The position numbers and the translations under genes were made by a program. The notes beneath the pieces were generated by a model, which saw nothing but the letters and a program-made list of their open reading frames with translations, did not search any database and was not told where the DNA came from. A stretch of DNA of 43,283 nucleotides from Saprospiraceae bacterium (GTDB taxonomy: Bacteria > Bacteroidota > Bacteroidia > Chitinophagales > Saprospiraceae), in NCBI GenBank assembly GCA_016717105.1, contig JADKGF010000036.1, positions 1 through 43,283 on the forward strand. The letters run 5' to 3'. Below, piece after piece: positions 9,786 to 17,720 of the stretch. Each line of letters opens with the position of its first letter. The first letter of the stretch is position 1.

Positions 9786-10614
9786 GTCATCGTTTCGAAC
9801 AGTGGCAAAATTAAAGTCATTCAATAAAGCAAAACCAGGAAGATATGAATTTGATGAAGGTATGTCCAATACAAAGATAATCAACAAATTGCGTTCAGGT
9901 GATCAAGATGCAGAACAAGTAGTAATCAATAATATCCGTTTGCTAAGTGATTTGGCAGGTAAAGCCTCCGATTACTTCGAATCAGACTCTTTAGCCTTCC
10001 TAAATTATCTGACGAATCCAGAAGTTGCTGCAAAATTTGGCTTTACACAAAACAATTTTTTGTCTATGTTCATCCCGAATACGTACGAGATGTTTTGGAC
10101 AGCTACACCAGAAAAATTTGCAGACAGGATGCAAAAAGAGTATGATACATTCTGGACAGAGGATCGAATAGCAAAAATAGCCAAAAACAACTTAAATAAG
10201 ACTGAAGCATATACATTAGCATCAATTGTCGAGAAGGAAAGTAATTATGATCCCGAAAGAGCTACCATAGCAGGTGTTTATTTAAATCGCTTAAAGGCTG
10301 GCGAAAAACTCCAAGCCGATCCAACGGTAGTATTTGCCACAGGTGATTTCTCTTTGCAACGCGTCTTGTCCAGTCATCTGAAAACCGAACCACCATATAA
10401 CACTTACATGAATCATGGCTTACCGCCTGGCCCTATTTGTATGCCTTCATTGGCAAGTCTCGAAGCCGTCATCAATGCTGAAGATCACAAGTATATGTTT
10501 TTTTGTGCCAAAGCAGATAACAGCGGTATCCATGCTTTTGCAGAAAGTTATGCTGATCATCTAAAAAATGCTGATGCTTTTGCAGCTTGGATGAATAGTT
10601 TGAATATAAAATAG
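9772..10614 (+). CDS. mltG: Endolytic murein transglycosylase, N-terminus missing
   Basis: MltG (YceG family) cuts nascent peptidoglycan strands at the inner membrane. The visible part begins with LLKDMSSFRTVAKLKSFNKA and continues with KPGRYEFDEGMSNTKIINKL, SMFIPNTYEMFW, the catalytic-glutamate segment TLASIVEKESNYDPERATIA, GVYLNRLKAGEKLQADPTV and GLPPGPICMPSLASLEAV, all standard for the family. The C-terminal catalytic domain is intact to the stop. What is missing is the N-terminus with its membrane anchor and the first part of the periplasmic region, about 80-100 residues by comparison with relatives. The upstream sequence is panB fused without a gap, so there is no native start codon for mltG in this window. 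Confidence 0.88.
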   Translation, partial: LLKDMSSFRTVAKLKSFNKAKPGRYEFDEGMSNTKIINKLRSGDQDAEQVVINNIRLLSDLAGKASDYFESDSLAFLNYLTNPEVAAKFGFTQNNFLSMFIPNTYEMFWTATPEKFADRMQKEYDTFWTEDRIAKIAKNNLNKTEAYTLASIVEKESNYDPERATIAGVYLNRLKAGEKLQADPTVVFATGDFSLQRVLSSHLKTEPPYNTYMNHGLPPGPICMPSLASLEAVINAEDHKYMFFCAKADNSGIHAFAESYADHLKNADAFAAWMNSLNIK

Positions 10615-10640
10615 GTTTCAGCTATTCGCCAGAGGCAATG

Positions 10641-10661
10641 AGAAATTTTTTAGTAATTTCT
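10641..10661. terminator. Weak hairpin between convergent mltG and barrel gene
   Basis: AGAAATT (10641-10647) pairs with AATTTCT (10655-10661) around a T-rich loop. It lies between two convergent genes. The short AT-rich stem makes terminator function uncertain. Confidence 0.25.
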
Positions 10662-10672
10662 ATAAATTGATC

Positions 10673-11485
10673 TTAGAATACCACACCTGCGCGGAATTGT
10701 AAAAGTTGACTGCTATTAATATAAACATCCCACAATAATGTAGGTTTTTCGGTATCTTGTTGCATTACATCAACAATCCTATTACCTATAACCTTTACAT
10801 CTTCGTATTTACGCTCTGAGATCAATTCGAAATTTATAACTAATGGAATTGATAGTTCCATATTTACATAAAACATTTTAGAAAAGTGGTAATCTATACC
10901 CAAAAGGCCTACTATCCCTCCTTGCAATTGATTATAATTACCTTCTGATACAATTCTATTTAGAGAATAATCAGGAAAGACACTATCAACTTCATCACCT
11001 TTATTGTATTCGTACTTCCATATTTCAGAGTAATGACTAGCACGAGAAAATACTTCCCATCCTGTGTACAAAGAAATATTTTTCATTTGGTATCTTTTTT
11101 CTTTACCAAATGCATAGGTCAATGAAAAATAATTTGTCCTATGAGTTCCATTTTTTAATAGATCTGGAAAATATTTTTCGTTATACCCTAAATAGTTAAT
11201 CGAACTAATTTGAAAGTTAAGTCTATATCGTTTGGTAACATTTTTTTCAAGGTGCTTTCTATACAAGATTGAACCAGATGTCAAATATAATCCGTTATCA
11301 GTAGTTCCATTAAACATATTGCCTACAAATGAGATAAGAGGATTAATACTTATTAACAATGATTTTTGGCCAACTTATGGCAAATGAGTTTTTATAGTGT
11401 CTGCATCTAATGTTTGATTTGCAAAACTTACTACATTACAAGAAAGCACCAAAGTAGCTGAATAAATGAATTTTAAAATTTTCAT
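10673..11485 (-). CDS. Predicted outer-membrane beta-barrel protein, in-frame stop near N-terminus
   Basis: The ATG at 11485 opens a signal peptide (MKILKFIYSATLVLSCNVVS, then FANQ). The same frame meets TAA at 11375-11377, after KTHLP, and continues without shift as VGQKSLLISINPLISF to the stop at 10673. Read through, the protein is about 270 residues with alternating hydrophobic and polar strands (YRLNFQISSINYLGY, NYFSLTYAFGKEK, SLYTGWEVFSRASHY, GGIVGLLGIDYHF, FYVNMELSIPLVINFEL) and ends in LLQFRAGVVF, with the terminal Phe typical of outer-membrane barrels. Without read-through, translation could begin at TTG 11359 but would lack a signal peptide. No named family is recognised. Confidence 0.6.
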
Positions 11486-11595
11486 GTTTTCGTTATTTTA
11501 TAAATTAGAATAGATTTCCAAAAAAAAAAGATCAAGCATTATACACTACAACGAATATAAATGCTTGATTTATTGTGATATCAACATATTAAAAC

Positions 11596-12045
11596 TCAAT
11601 GATCGTGAGCAGGGTTAACACCTTTATCTAAGACATCCTTATATAAAATCGGTTCAGATGTATATTCTCTTTTAAATTCATACCTAAGTACATCAAATGT
11701 AGTAACCATACCAACCAGCATACCATCTTTTACCACAGGCAAAGCATGAAATCTATTATCTAGAAATAGTTCTGCAGCAGTACCTACCTTATCATCAGGC
11801 TCTAATTTGACCAATTTTTTGCTCATGATGTCTTTTATAACTGTAGTACCAAAAGCATCCGGAGAAACAAATTTATTCCATAAATCATGTGTTGTAATTA
11901 ATCCGACTAATCTCCCTTCATCTACGACAGGAATATGATGGATTCTTTTAGATTTGAATATTTCAACTGCATGTGCAACTGTACTTTCTGGACCCAATGT
12001 GATCAAATTTTTAATCATTATTGTTTCCACTTTTTCATTCATCAT
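11596..12045 (-). CDS. CBS-domain pair protein
   Basis: A 149-residue cytoplasmic protein made of two CBS motifs: residues about 5-60 (IMIKNLITLGPESTVAHAVE, HHIPVVDEGRLVGLIT) and about 70-130 (IMSKKLVKLEPDDKVGTAAE, HALPVVKDGMLVGMVTTFDV). CBS pairs bind adenine nucleotides or related ligands and usually act as sensors; here no catalytic domain is attached, so the partner is unknown. The start MMNEKVETIMI could be either of the first two Met codons. It is transcribed in the same direction as the barrel gene downstream, about 110 bp away. Confidence 0.88.
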   Translation of the reverse strand: MMNEKVETIMIKNLITLGPESTVAHAVEIFKSKRIHHIPVVDEGRLVGLITTHDLWNKFVSPDAFGTTVIKDIMSKKLVKLEPDDKVGTAAELFLDNRFHALPVVKDGMLVGMVTTFDVLRYEFKREYTSEPILYKDVLDKGVNPAHDH

Positions 12046-12217
12046 ATGATAATATTATTTTTAGATGTGATAAAATTGATTTTGAACGCAAGATATAAAG
12101 ACTTACTTACATTTGGTGATTTGACTGATAATATTTTTTTTTAACCTTGTCAGTAAGTTAGTTTGTAAAAGAATAGGATTAATTGATCTTTAAAAATTAT
12201 TATTCAAAAATATGCAT

Positions 12218-12250
12218 AAAAAAAGCCCGTAACTGCAGAAGTTCGGGCTT
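12218..12250 (-). terminator. Rho-independent terminator of the DUF2911 gene
   Basis: AAGCCCG and AACT on the plus strand pair with AGTT and CGGGCTT around a small loop. On the minus strand the hairpin is followed by a run of seven T. It lies about 40 bp after the stop of the gene at 12288. Confidence 0.85.
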
Positions 12251-12287
12251 AATATTAAATTTGTTAAAGAGGTTTTTAACCTCAATT

Positions 12288-13136
12288 TTATTTTTTTGAC
12301 CAAGCAGCTATAGAATCCATATTCATTTTTACATAATCATTGTTACCTGCTTCTTTGGCTTTTGCCAATGACTGATTTGCTGTCGCAACTGCTGCTTTGT
12401 AATTTCCAAGATCTGCCTCAATTAAGGATTTTTGTCTCAATACCCAAAACTGATCATTACCCATTTCAACAGACTTATTCATCCAAGTCAATGCTTGATT
12501 CAAGTCCTTCTTAGCTTCTCTATAATAACGCGCTGCATTATAATAATCACCTGCTGTAGGTCCTGCCATTACCTGTGTAATCGCTGCTGACACTTTCTTG
12601 TCTGTAGGTACAGCTATTTTTACTGGAACACTTACATTATCCCAAACGATTTCTAGCTGACATCCGTCATTAGCTACGTTATTGATTCCGATGGTAAATG
12701 TTTCGGTATTTGAATACGTTTGTGGTGTTACCATTACCTTAGCAGCAACTTTGGTATCATCCCATTTTTCTGGAGTTCCCCAGTTTTCAGTATCAGCATA
12801 GAAATACACTTCCCATGAAGTTTTGCCTGGCTTTGTAAAGATAGCATAACTGCCTTTCTTCACTTCAGCACTACCAATCACCACATCATCGCTAAAAGTA
12901 ATCATAGTATTTTTGTTTGCTCCAGTTCTCCAAAGGGCATCAAATGGTACAAGATCACCATAAATTTTTCGTCCATTCTTACTTGGGCGAGAATACTCTA
13001 CTGTAATATCTGTCAGACCTACTGTAGTCTGAAATTTTGCTGAAGGACTGGCTGCCGGTGTCTTGATCTGTGCCGACACTGTCGATACGAAAAGAATAAA
13101 CACACCTGAAAACAATACACTTAAAAGGTTTTTCAT
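12288..13136 (-). CDS. Exported DUF2911 protein with TPR-like tail
   Basis: The 282-residue protein begins with a signal peptide (MKNLLSVLFSGVFILFVSTV, cleavage near VSAQ). The DUF2911 domain covers about residues 25-165, with VEYSRPSKNGRKIYGDLVPF, LWRTGANKNTMITFSDDV, KGSYAIFTKPGKTSWEVYF and NWGTPEKWDDTKVAAKV. The last 90 residues are helical and resemble two TPR units (AARYYREAKKDLNQALTWMN, LIEADLGNYKAAVATANQSL). The domain's role is not established. The gene has its own strong terminator and an AT-rich upstream region with TAATTTGTTC as a weak promoter, so it appears monocistronic. Confidence 0.9.
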   Translation of the reverse strand: MKNLLSVLFSGVFILFVSTVSAQIKTPAASPSAKFQTTVGLTDITVEYSRPSKNGRKIYGDLVPFDALWRTGANKNTMITFSDDVVIGSAEVKKGSYAIFTKPGKTSWEVYFYADTENWGTPEKWDDTKVAAKVMVTPQTYSNTETFTIGINNVANDGCQLEIVWDNVSVPVKIAVPTDKKVSAAITQVMAGPTAGDYYNAARYYREAKKDLNQALTWMNKSVEMGNDQFWVLRQKSLIEADLGNYKAAVATANQSLAKAKEAGNNDYVKMNMDSIAAWSKK

Positions 13137-13233
13137 CTATTTAAAATTTTTACTATTGATAAAATGAACAAATTATTGTCCCACATTGGACATCTAATAA
13201 ATCACTTATTTAGCCCAATTGTTTAGGCTTTTC

Positions 13234-13749
13234 TCAATTTTTAGAATTTAATTTCACTTCAGTGCTTATTACTTTGTAGGTTTTTCGCTCTTCTTCTATT
13301 TTTTTTGTCCTTTCATCCACTATTTTTTTGACCAACTTATGGACGTCCAATGGATGTCCAACTACCTGTCTATGAAATAATATCAACATAAACCTTGTCA
13401 TGTCATCGGTATAAATGATTCCCTTCTGTCTGAGGTAATGGGAAAAACGTGATCCTTCCGCAAAATTCCAATTGTATTCCATCCATCTACCCAGTCCAAA
13501 ATGTAATTTTTTTGCTACAACTTCTTCATCAACATTTTTCATCGGTTCCCGTGCTTCTGGTGTGGTTAGTTCCATTAATTTGCTCAATGCATCATCTATG
13601 TCCCTAGGAATATAGACGCCATATAATTTTGATTTCTTTATATTTTCATTATACAATGAATCTTTTGAAACAAATTTCTCTGGTGTATTCTGTCCATTTA
13701 CGGTGAATACATACATAACTAAAAAACAAATCAACCAATATTTCCCCAT
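13234..13749 (-). CDS. Exported DUF6794-like protein
   Basis: A 171-residue protein with a signal peptide (MGKYWLICFLVMYVFTVNGQ). The middle matches the pattern I associate with DUF6794: YIPRDIDDALSKLMEL, then HFGLGRWMEYNWNF, GSRFSHYLRQKGI and DDMTRFMLILFHRQV. The C-terminus is Lys/Glu-rich and probably helical. No function is known for the domain. About 100 bp separate it from the DUF2911 gene downstream on the same strand. Confidence 0.7.
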   Translation of the reverse strand: MGKYWLICFLVMYVFTVNGQNTPEKFVSKDSLYNENIKKSKLYGVYIPRDIDDALSKLMELTTPEAREPMKNVDEEVVAKKLHFGLGRWMEYNWNFAEGSRFSHYLRQKGIIYTDDMTRFMLILFHRQVVGHPLDVHKLVKKIVDERTKKIEEERKTYKVISTEVKLNSKN

Positions 13750-13972
13750 GGGCTGTAAATATTTTTATTAAAAATCAAACGAATAAATTGTCACCATATT
13801 TGGATTAGTGCATGTGATTAACATACTTTTAACGACGCACCATTCTGGTAAGTTCACGATAAGAATAAAAAATATTGCTCACACAGCGTATTATTTTGCA
13901 ACATTAGCTTAATTTTACGCTTTTATTAATAAGAAGATTAGCATTAATTCATTTGCAAATTTAATAAATATC

Positions 13973-15010
13973 ATGCCTGAAGTTTTGGAAAAAAAGAAAA
14001 CCGCTGATAAAAAAGCAGTCACCCAAAAGTATGACAAAGCCACTTATATGAGATGGTTGGAAGTCATGTATAGAGTGCGAAGATTTGAAGAAAAAGGGCT
14101 TTATGCTTATTCGCAACAGAAAATCAGAGGATTTTTTCACGTTTACATAGGCCAAGAAGCAATAGCTGGTGCACTGGCTACAGCTCTGAGACCAGATGAT
14201 AAAATCGTTACAGCTTACAGACAACATGGAATTGCACTGGCACGTGGGCTAAGTGCTGATTCATGTATGGCAGAACTGTATGGCAAAGCAACAGGCTGTG
14301 TCAAAGGTAAAGGTGGAAGTATGCACTTCTTTTCAGCTGAACACAATTATTTCGGTGGTAATGGTATTGTAGGTGCACAAATTCCAATAGGTACAGGCAT
14401 AGGATTTGCCGAAAAATATAGAGGTACTGACAATTTTTGTGTTACTATGTTTGGTGACGGAGCCGCAAGGCAAGGTGCATTGTACGAATCCTTTAATATG
14501 GCCATGACATGGCAATTGCCTGTTCTGTATATTTGTGAAAACAATATGTACGCCATGGGTACAAGTGTAAAACGCACGAGTAATGTACATGATTTGTATA
14601 AGATAGGATCAGCATTCGACATGCCGAGCGAATCAGTAGATGGTATGAATCCAGAGTCTGTTCATGACGCCATCATGCGCGCTGCCGAACACATTAGGTC
14701 TGGTAAAGGTCCATATTATCTAGAGATCAAAACCTATCGTTATAGAGGACATTCAGTATCAGATCCAGCAAAATACCGTACAAAAGAAGAATTGGAAGCA
14801 TATAAGGAGAAAGATCCCGTAGAAATGATCCAAGAGAAGTTGATCGCTGAAAAAATCGCTACAAAAGCTGAAGTAGATCAAATCATCGAAACCATCAATG
14901 CAGAAATAGATGCGGCAATGGAATTCGCAGAGACATCAGATTTTCCGCTTCCTTCAGAATTATATGAAGATAATTACACACAGAAGGACTATCCTTTTAT
15001 CACAGATTGA
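13973..15010 (+). CDS. pdhA: Pyruvate dehydrogenase E1 component, alpha subunit
   Basis: The alpha chain of the thiamine-diphosphate E1 that decarboxylates pyruvate and acetylates the E2 lipoyl group. The 345 residues show VMYRVRRFEEKGLYAYSQQK, IRGFFHVYIGQEAIAG, YRQHGIALARG, KGGSMHFFS and the thiamine-diphosphate motif GDGAARQGALYESFNMA ending with ENN. The helical Lys-rich start (EKKKTADKKAV) precedes the fold. Its partner pdhB is at 35670-36656 on the other strand; E2 and E3 are not in the window. A strong hairpin terminator follows 22 bp after the stop. Confidence 0.95.
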   Translation: MPEVLEKKKTADKKAVTQKYDKATYMRWLEVMYRVRRFEEKGLYAYSQQKIRGFFHVYIGQEAIAGALATALRPDDKIVTAYRQHGIALARGLSADSCMAELYGKATGCVKGKGGSMHFFSAEHNYFGGNGIVGAQIPIGTGIGFAEKYRGTDNFCVTMFGDGAARQGALYESFNMAMTWQLPVLYICENNMYAMGTSVKRTSNVHDLYKIGSAFDMPSESVDGMNPESVHDAIMRAAEHIRSGKGPYYLEIKTYRYRGHSVSDPAKYRTKEELEAYKEKDPVEMIQEKLIAEKIATKAEVDQIIETINAEIDAAMEFAETSDFPLPSELYEDNYTQKDYPFITD

Positions 15011-15032
15011 TCATATTTTTCAAATATAAATA

Positions 15033-15074
15033 AGAAAGCCCGTTAATTTTCTCTTGAATTTTAGCGGGCTTTCT
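15033..15074. terminator. Bidirectional terminator between pdhA and sodA
   Basis: AGAAAGCCCG (15033-15042) pairs perfectly with CGGGCTTTCT (15065-15074), with three more pairs after one G-T wobble. T-rich and A-rich flanks allow use by both convergent genes. Confidence 0.85.
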
Positions 15075-15099
15075 ATTAACAAAAAAAAACATAAGACAT

Positions 15100-15711
15100 T
15101 TATTTTGTCGCAGCTTTATATTTTTCTTCAACTACATTCCAATTGAGTACATTCCAAAACGAAGCAACGTAATCAGCTCTTCTGTTTTGATAATTAAGAT
15201 AATATGCATGTTCCCATACATCTAGTCCTGCAATAGGTGTACCACCACAACCGATACCTGGCATGAGTGGATTGTCTTGGTTAGCCGAACTGCAAATTTC
15301 TACATGACCATCTTTATGTGCACAAAGCCAAGCCCAACCTGAGCCGAATCTCGTCATTGCTGCCGCAGCAAATTTCTCCATAAATGTTTCCTTAGAACCA
15401 TAAGCAGCATCAATGGCATCTGCCAAAGGACCAGAAAGTCTGCCCTTGTTTTCAGGTTGTAAAATCTCCCAAAAGAACGAATGGTTCCAATGTCCTCCAC
15501 CATTATTTCGAACAGCATTGTTTGTCATATCCATGTTCTTGATGATTTCGTCAAGAGTTTGGTTTTCCAATGCTGTACCTGAAATAGCATTATTCAAATT
15601 GGTAATATACGCTTGATGATGTTTGGTATGATGAATCTCCATAGTACGCGAATCGATATGCGGCTCTAGTGCGTCGTACGCAAAATTTAAAGCCGGAAGT
15701 GTAAAAGGCAT
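15100..15711 (-). CDS. sodA: Superoxide dismutase, Fe/Mn family
   Basis: The enzyme converts superoxide to oxygen and peroxide. The 203 residues include the four metal ligands His27 (EIHHTKHHQAY), His77 (GGHWNHSFFW), Asp164 and His168 (LDVWEHAYYLNYQN). No signal peptide, so it is cytoplasmic. The ligand set does not by itself tell Fe from Mn. It is preceded by a 100-bp gap and lies in the same direction as the nitroreductase upstream. Confidence 0.95.
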   Translation of the reverse strand: MPFTLPALNFAYDALEPHIDSRTMEIHHTKHHQAYITNLNNAISGTALENQTLDEIIKNMDMTNNAVRNNGGGHWNHSFFWEILQPENKGRLSGPLADAIDAAYGSKETFMEKFAAAAMTRFGSGWAWLCAHKDGHVEICSSANQDNPLMPGIGCGGTPIAGLDVWEHAYYLNYQNRRADYVASFWNVLNWNVVEEKYKAATK

Positions 15712-15811
15712 TTTATAAAATTTAAAATTGTTTGAATATAATTGTCAAGATATAAACACTTCATTGTTGCGATTGTTTATACGCATTCTAAATTATATAC
15801 ATTTCTGATTT

Positions 15812-16474
15812 TCAATAATGTAAAATGATATCTTCAGCTTTTTTTCGATCCAAAACTGGTACCTTGCAGTCAATGCTTGGATAACCAACAGGTAAAAGCA
15901 AAAACGGTCGTTCATTTTCAGGTCTGCCCAATATCTCTTGTAGAAAATTCATCGGACTCGGTGTATGTGTCAAGGTGACAAGTCCTGCCATATGAATCGC
16001 AGCAATAAGCAAACCAGCAGCAATACCTACGGACTCAGCAACGTAGTAGTTTTTAGATTTTTGACCATCTACAAGATCATACGATTTTTTGAATATTACA
16101 ATCAAATACGGAGCAATAGTCAAAAACTCTTTGTGCCAGTTGGTTTCAAATTTCTCCAAATCTTGAAGCCACTCATCTGACATACGCCCGTGATAATTTT
16201 CATATTCTTCCTTTTCGGCAGCTTCTCTGATCCTAGTTTTGATCTCATCATCGCTCACTACACAAAATGTCCAAGGCTGCTTGTGTGCCCCTGAAGGAGC
16301 TGATGATGCGGTCATGATGATGTCGTCTATAACAGATCTAGGTACAGGCTCATCAGAAAAAGATCGGACAGACCGTCTTTGGTGCATGACATTTTTGAAT
16401 GTGTGCGCACTTTGTGTAAGTTCTGATAATTCTGGTTTTTTATATTCAAGAAGTTGAAATTGATTGCCTTGCAT
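15812..16474 (-). CDS. Nitroreductase-fold flavoprotein, iodotyrosine deiodinase-like
   Basis: The 220-residue protein has the FMN nitroreductase fold: RRSVRSFSDEPVP (residues 33-45), SSAPSGAHKQPW (57-68), GIAAGLLIAAIHMAGLVTLT and LLPVGYPS. Beyond the general fold it follows iodotyrosine deiodinase closely, including the segment that closes over the substrate: Glu90, Tyr94 and Lys115 align in spacing with the three residues of the human enzyme that bind the amino-acid zwitterion (E-x3-Y, then Lys 21 residues on, in TNWHKEF). Known from the family: these enzymes reductively remove halogen from halotyrosines, and a bacterial one is described in Haliscomenobacter. What substrate the bacterium meets is unknown. 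It lacks the membrane anchor of the vertebrate protein. A plain nitroreductase is the less likely alternative. Confidence 0.85.
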   Translation of the reverse strand: MQGNQFQLLEYKKPELSELTQSAHTFKNVMHQRRSVRSFSDEPVPRSVIDDIIMTASSAPSGAHKQPWTFCVVSDDEIKTRIREAAEKEEYENYHGRMSDEWLQDLEKFETNWHKEFLTIAPYLIVIFKKSYDLVDGQKSKNYYVAESVGIAAGLLIAAIHMAGLVTLTHTPSPMNFLQEILGRPENERPFLLLPVGYPSIDCKVPVLDRKKAEDIILHY

Positions 16475-16645
16475 TTGATGAAGGATTTACATGAATGAAA
16501 GATTTATAAAAATTAACTGAATGTAAAATTAATAAATCCTAATGGGAATTTTAGATGATATTTGAATGAATTATGTTTTTTGAATATCTGGATGCCCGAA
16601 TATTTCCATGATTGTTGTTAATTTGCAACATATAACTTTTGAAAC

Positions 16646-17410
16646 ATGATATTAATAACCAATGATGATGGTATTGTTGCGCCAGGCATCAAGGCTCTGG
16701 TTGAAGTAGCACGCCAATTTGGTGAAGTAGTTGTCGTGGCTCCGGATGCACCACAATCAGGCCAAGGGCACGCTATCACGCTGCACAAACCATTGAAATT
16801 AAGGAAAGTATCAATGTGGGAAGGCATCGAAGCTTACGAATGCTCTGGGACACCAGTAGATTGCGTCAAGCTGGCAAAAAATGTACTGCTAAAAGATAAA
16901 AAAATAGACCTTTGTCTGTCAGGTATCAATCATGGTGCCAATTCATCGATAAACATTCTCTATAGCGGTACTATGTCCGCGGCAATGGAAGCCAGCATTG
17001 AAAATATAGATTCTATTGGATTTTCCTTATTAGATTTTAGTTTTGATGCAGATTTTACGGGTGCAAAAATGTATGCAGCTAAAATTATTAAATCAGTGTT
17101 AGAAAATCCATTACAAGATTGCAAGCTACTGAATGTCAACATTCCGGCATGTGCACCAGATGAAATCCAAGGTGTCAGAGTATGTAGGCAAGGCAATGGC
17201 ACTTGGGTGGAAGAATTTCAGGAAGGAAAAGATCCAAGGGGCGAAAAGTACTATTGGCTTACAGGAAAATTTGTATCATTTGAAGATGAAGATAATACTG
17301 AAAACGATATCTGGGCATTAAAGCACAATTATGTTTCTATAGTACCATCTGGCCATGATTTGACACACTACAAAGATATTGATAAACTTATATATTTAAA
17401 TAACATATAA
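16646..17410 (+). CDS. surE: 5'/3'-nucleotidase SurE
   Basis: A metal-dependent phosphatase acting on nucleoside monophosphates. The 254 residues show the metal site Asp7-Asp8 (ILITNDDGI), Ser38 in APQSGQGHA and Asn95 in SGINHGANS, followed by YSGTMSAAMEA. It is the first gene of a tight cluster: 1 bp separates it from the next start, which is followed by lpxB and pnuC. A TAACTTTTG element lies about 15 bp upstream of the start. Confidence 0.95.
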   Translation: MILITNDDGIVAPGIKALVEVARQFGEVVVVAPDAPQSGQGHAITLHKPLKLRKVSMWEGIEAYECSGTPVDCVKLAKNVLLKDKKIDLCLSGINHGANSSINILYSGTMSAAMEASIENIDSIGFSLLDFSFDADFTGAKMYAAKIIKSVLENPLQDCKLLNVNIPACAPDEIQGVRVCRQGNGTWVEEFQEGKDPRGEKYYWLTGKFVSFEDEDNTENDIWALKHNYVSIVPSGHDLTHYKDIDKLIYLNNI

Positions 17411-17411
17411 T

Positions 17412-17717
17412 ATGATGGATAAAAATTCAATAGTTACCGGTTTGGTACTCGGTTGTATTGTACCTGTATTGGGCTTTATTGTAGTGCAATTCATTTTCGA
17501 TACACTGACACAGTTTGGATTGATGGCTGAAGTGACGGCTTCTTCTGAAGGTCGCAGATTGCGTACATTAGCCCTAATAGGCATTTGTTTTAACCTGATT
17601 CCATTCAACATCTGTAAAAACAATCGTTGGGATCAGACTATGCGTGGTATCGTTTTTCCTACCTTGGTTTATGTAGGTGCTTGGCTTTTTAGATTTTATA
17701 GCGAACTTTTCGGATAA
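17412..17717 (+). CDS. Small membrane protein between surE and lpxB, function unknown
   Basis: The 101-residue protein has two or three hydrophobic segments: residues about 8-30 (VTGLVLGCIVPVLGFIVVQF), about 50-66 (TLALIGICFNLIPFNI) and about 80-98 (IVFPTLVYVGAWLF). The loop between them carries the conserved-looking NLIPFNICKNNRWDQTMRG. It is packed between surE and lpxB with 1-bp and 3-bp gaps, so it is surely co-transcribed. I do not recognise a named family; a role tied to lipid A synthesis at the inner membrane is only suggested by position. Confidence 0.85.
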   Translation: MMDKNSIVTGLVLGCIVPVLGFIVVQFIFDTLTQFGLMAEVTASSEGRRLRTLALIGICFNLIPFNICKNNRWDQTMRGIVFPTLVYVGAWLFRFYSELFG

Positions 17718-17720
17718 GGT

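Noticed and set aside
9068..10614. A genuine PanB-MltG fusion enzyme
   Set aside because: The panB part has many frameshifts, so nothing translated from its start reaches the MltG part, and the two functions are in unrelated pathways and compartments.
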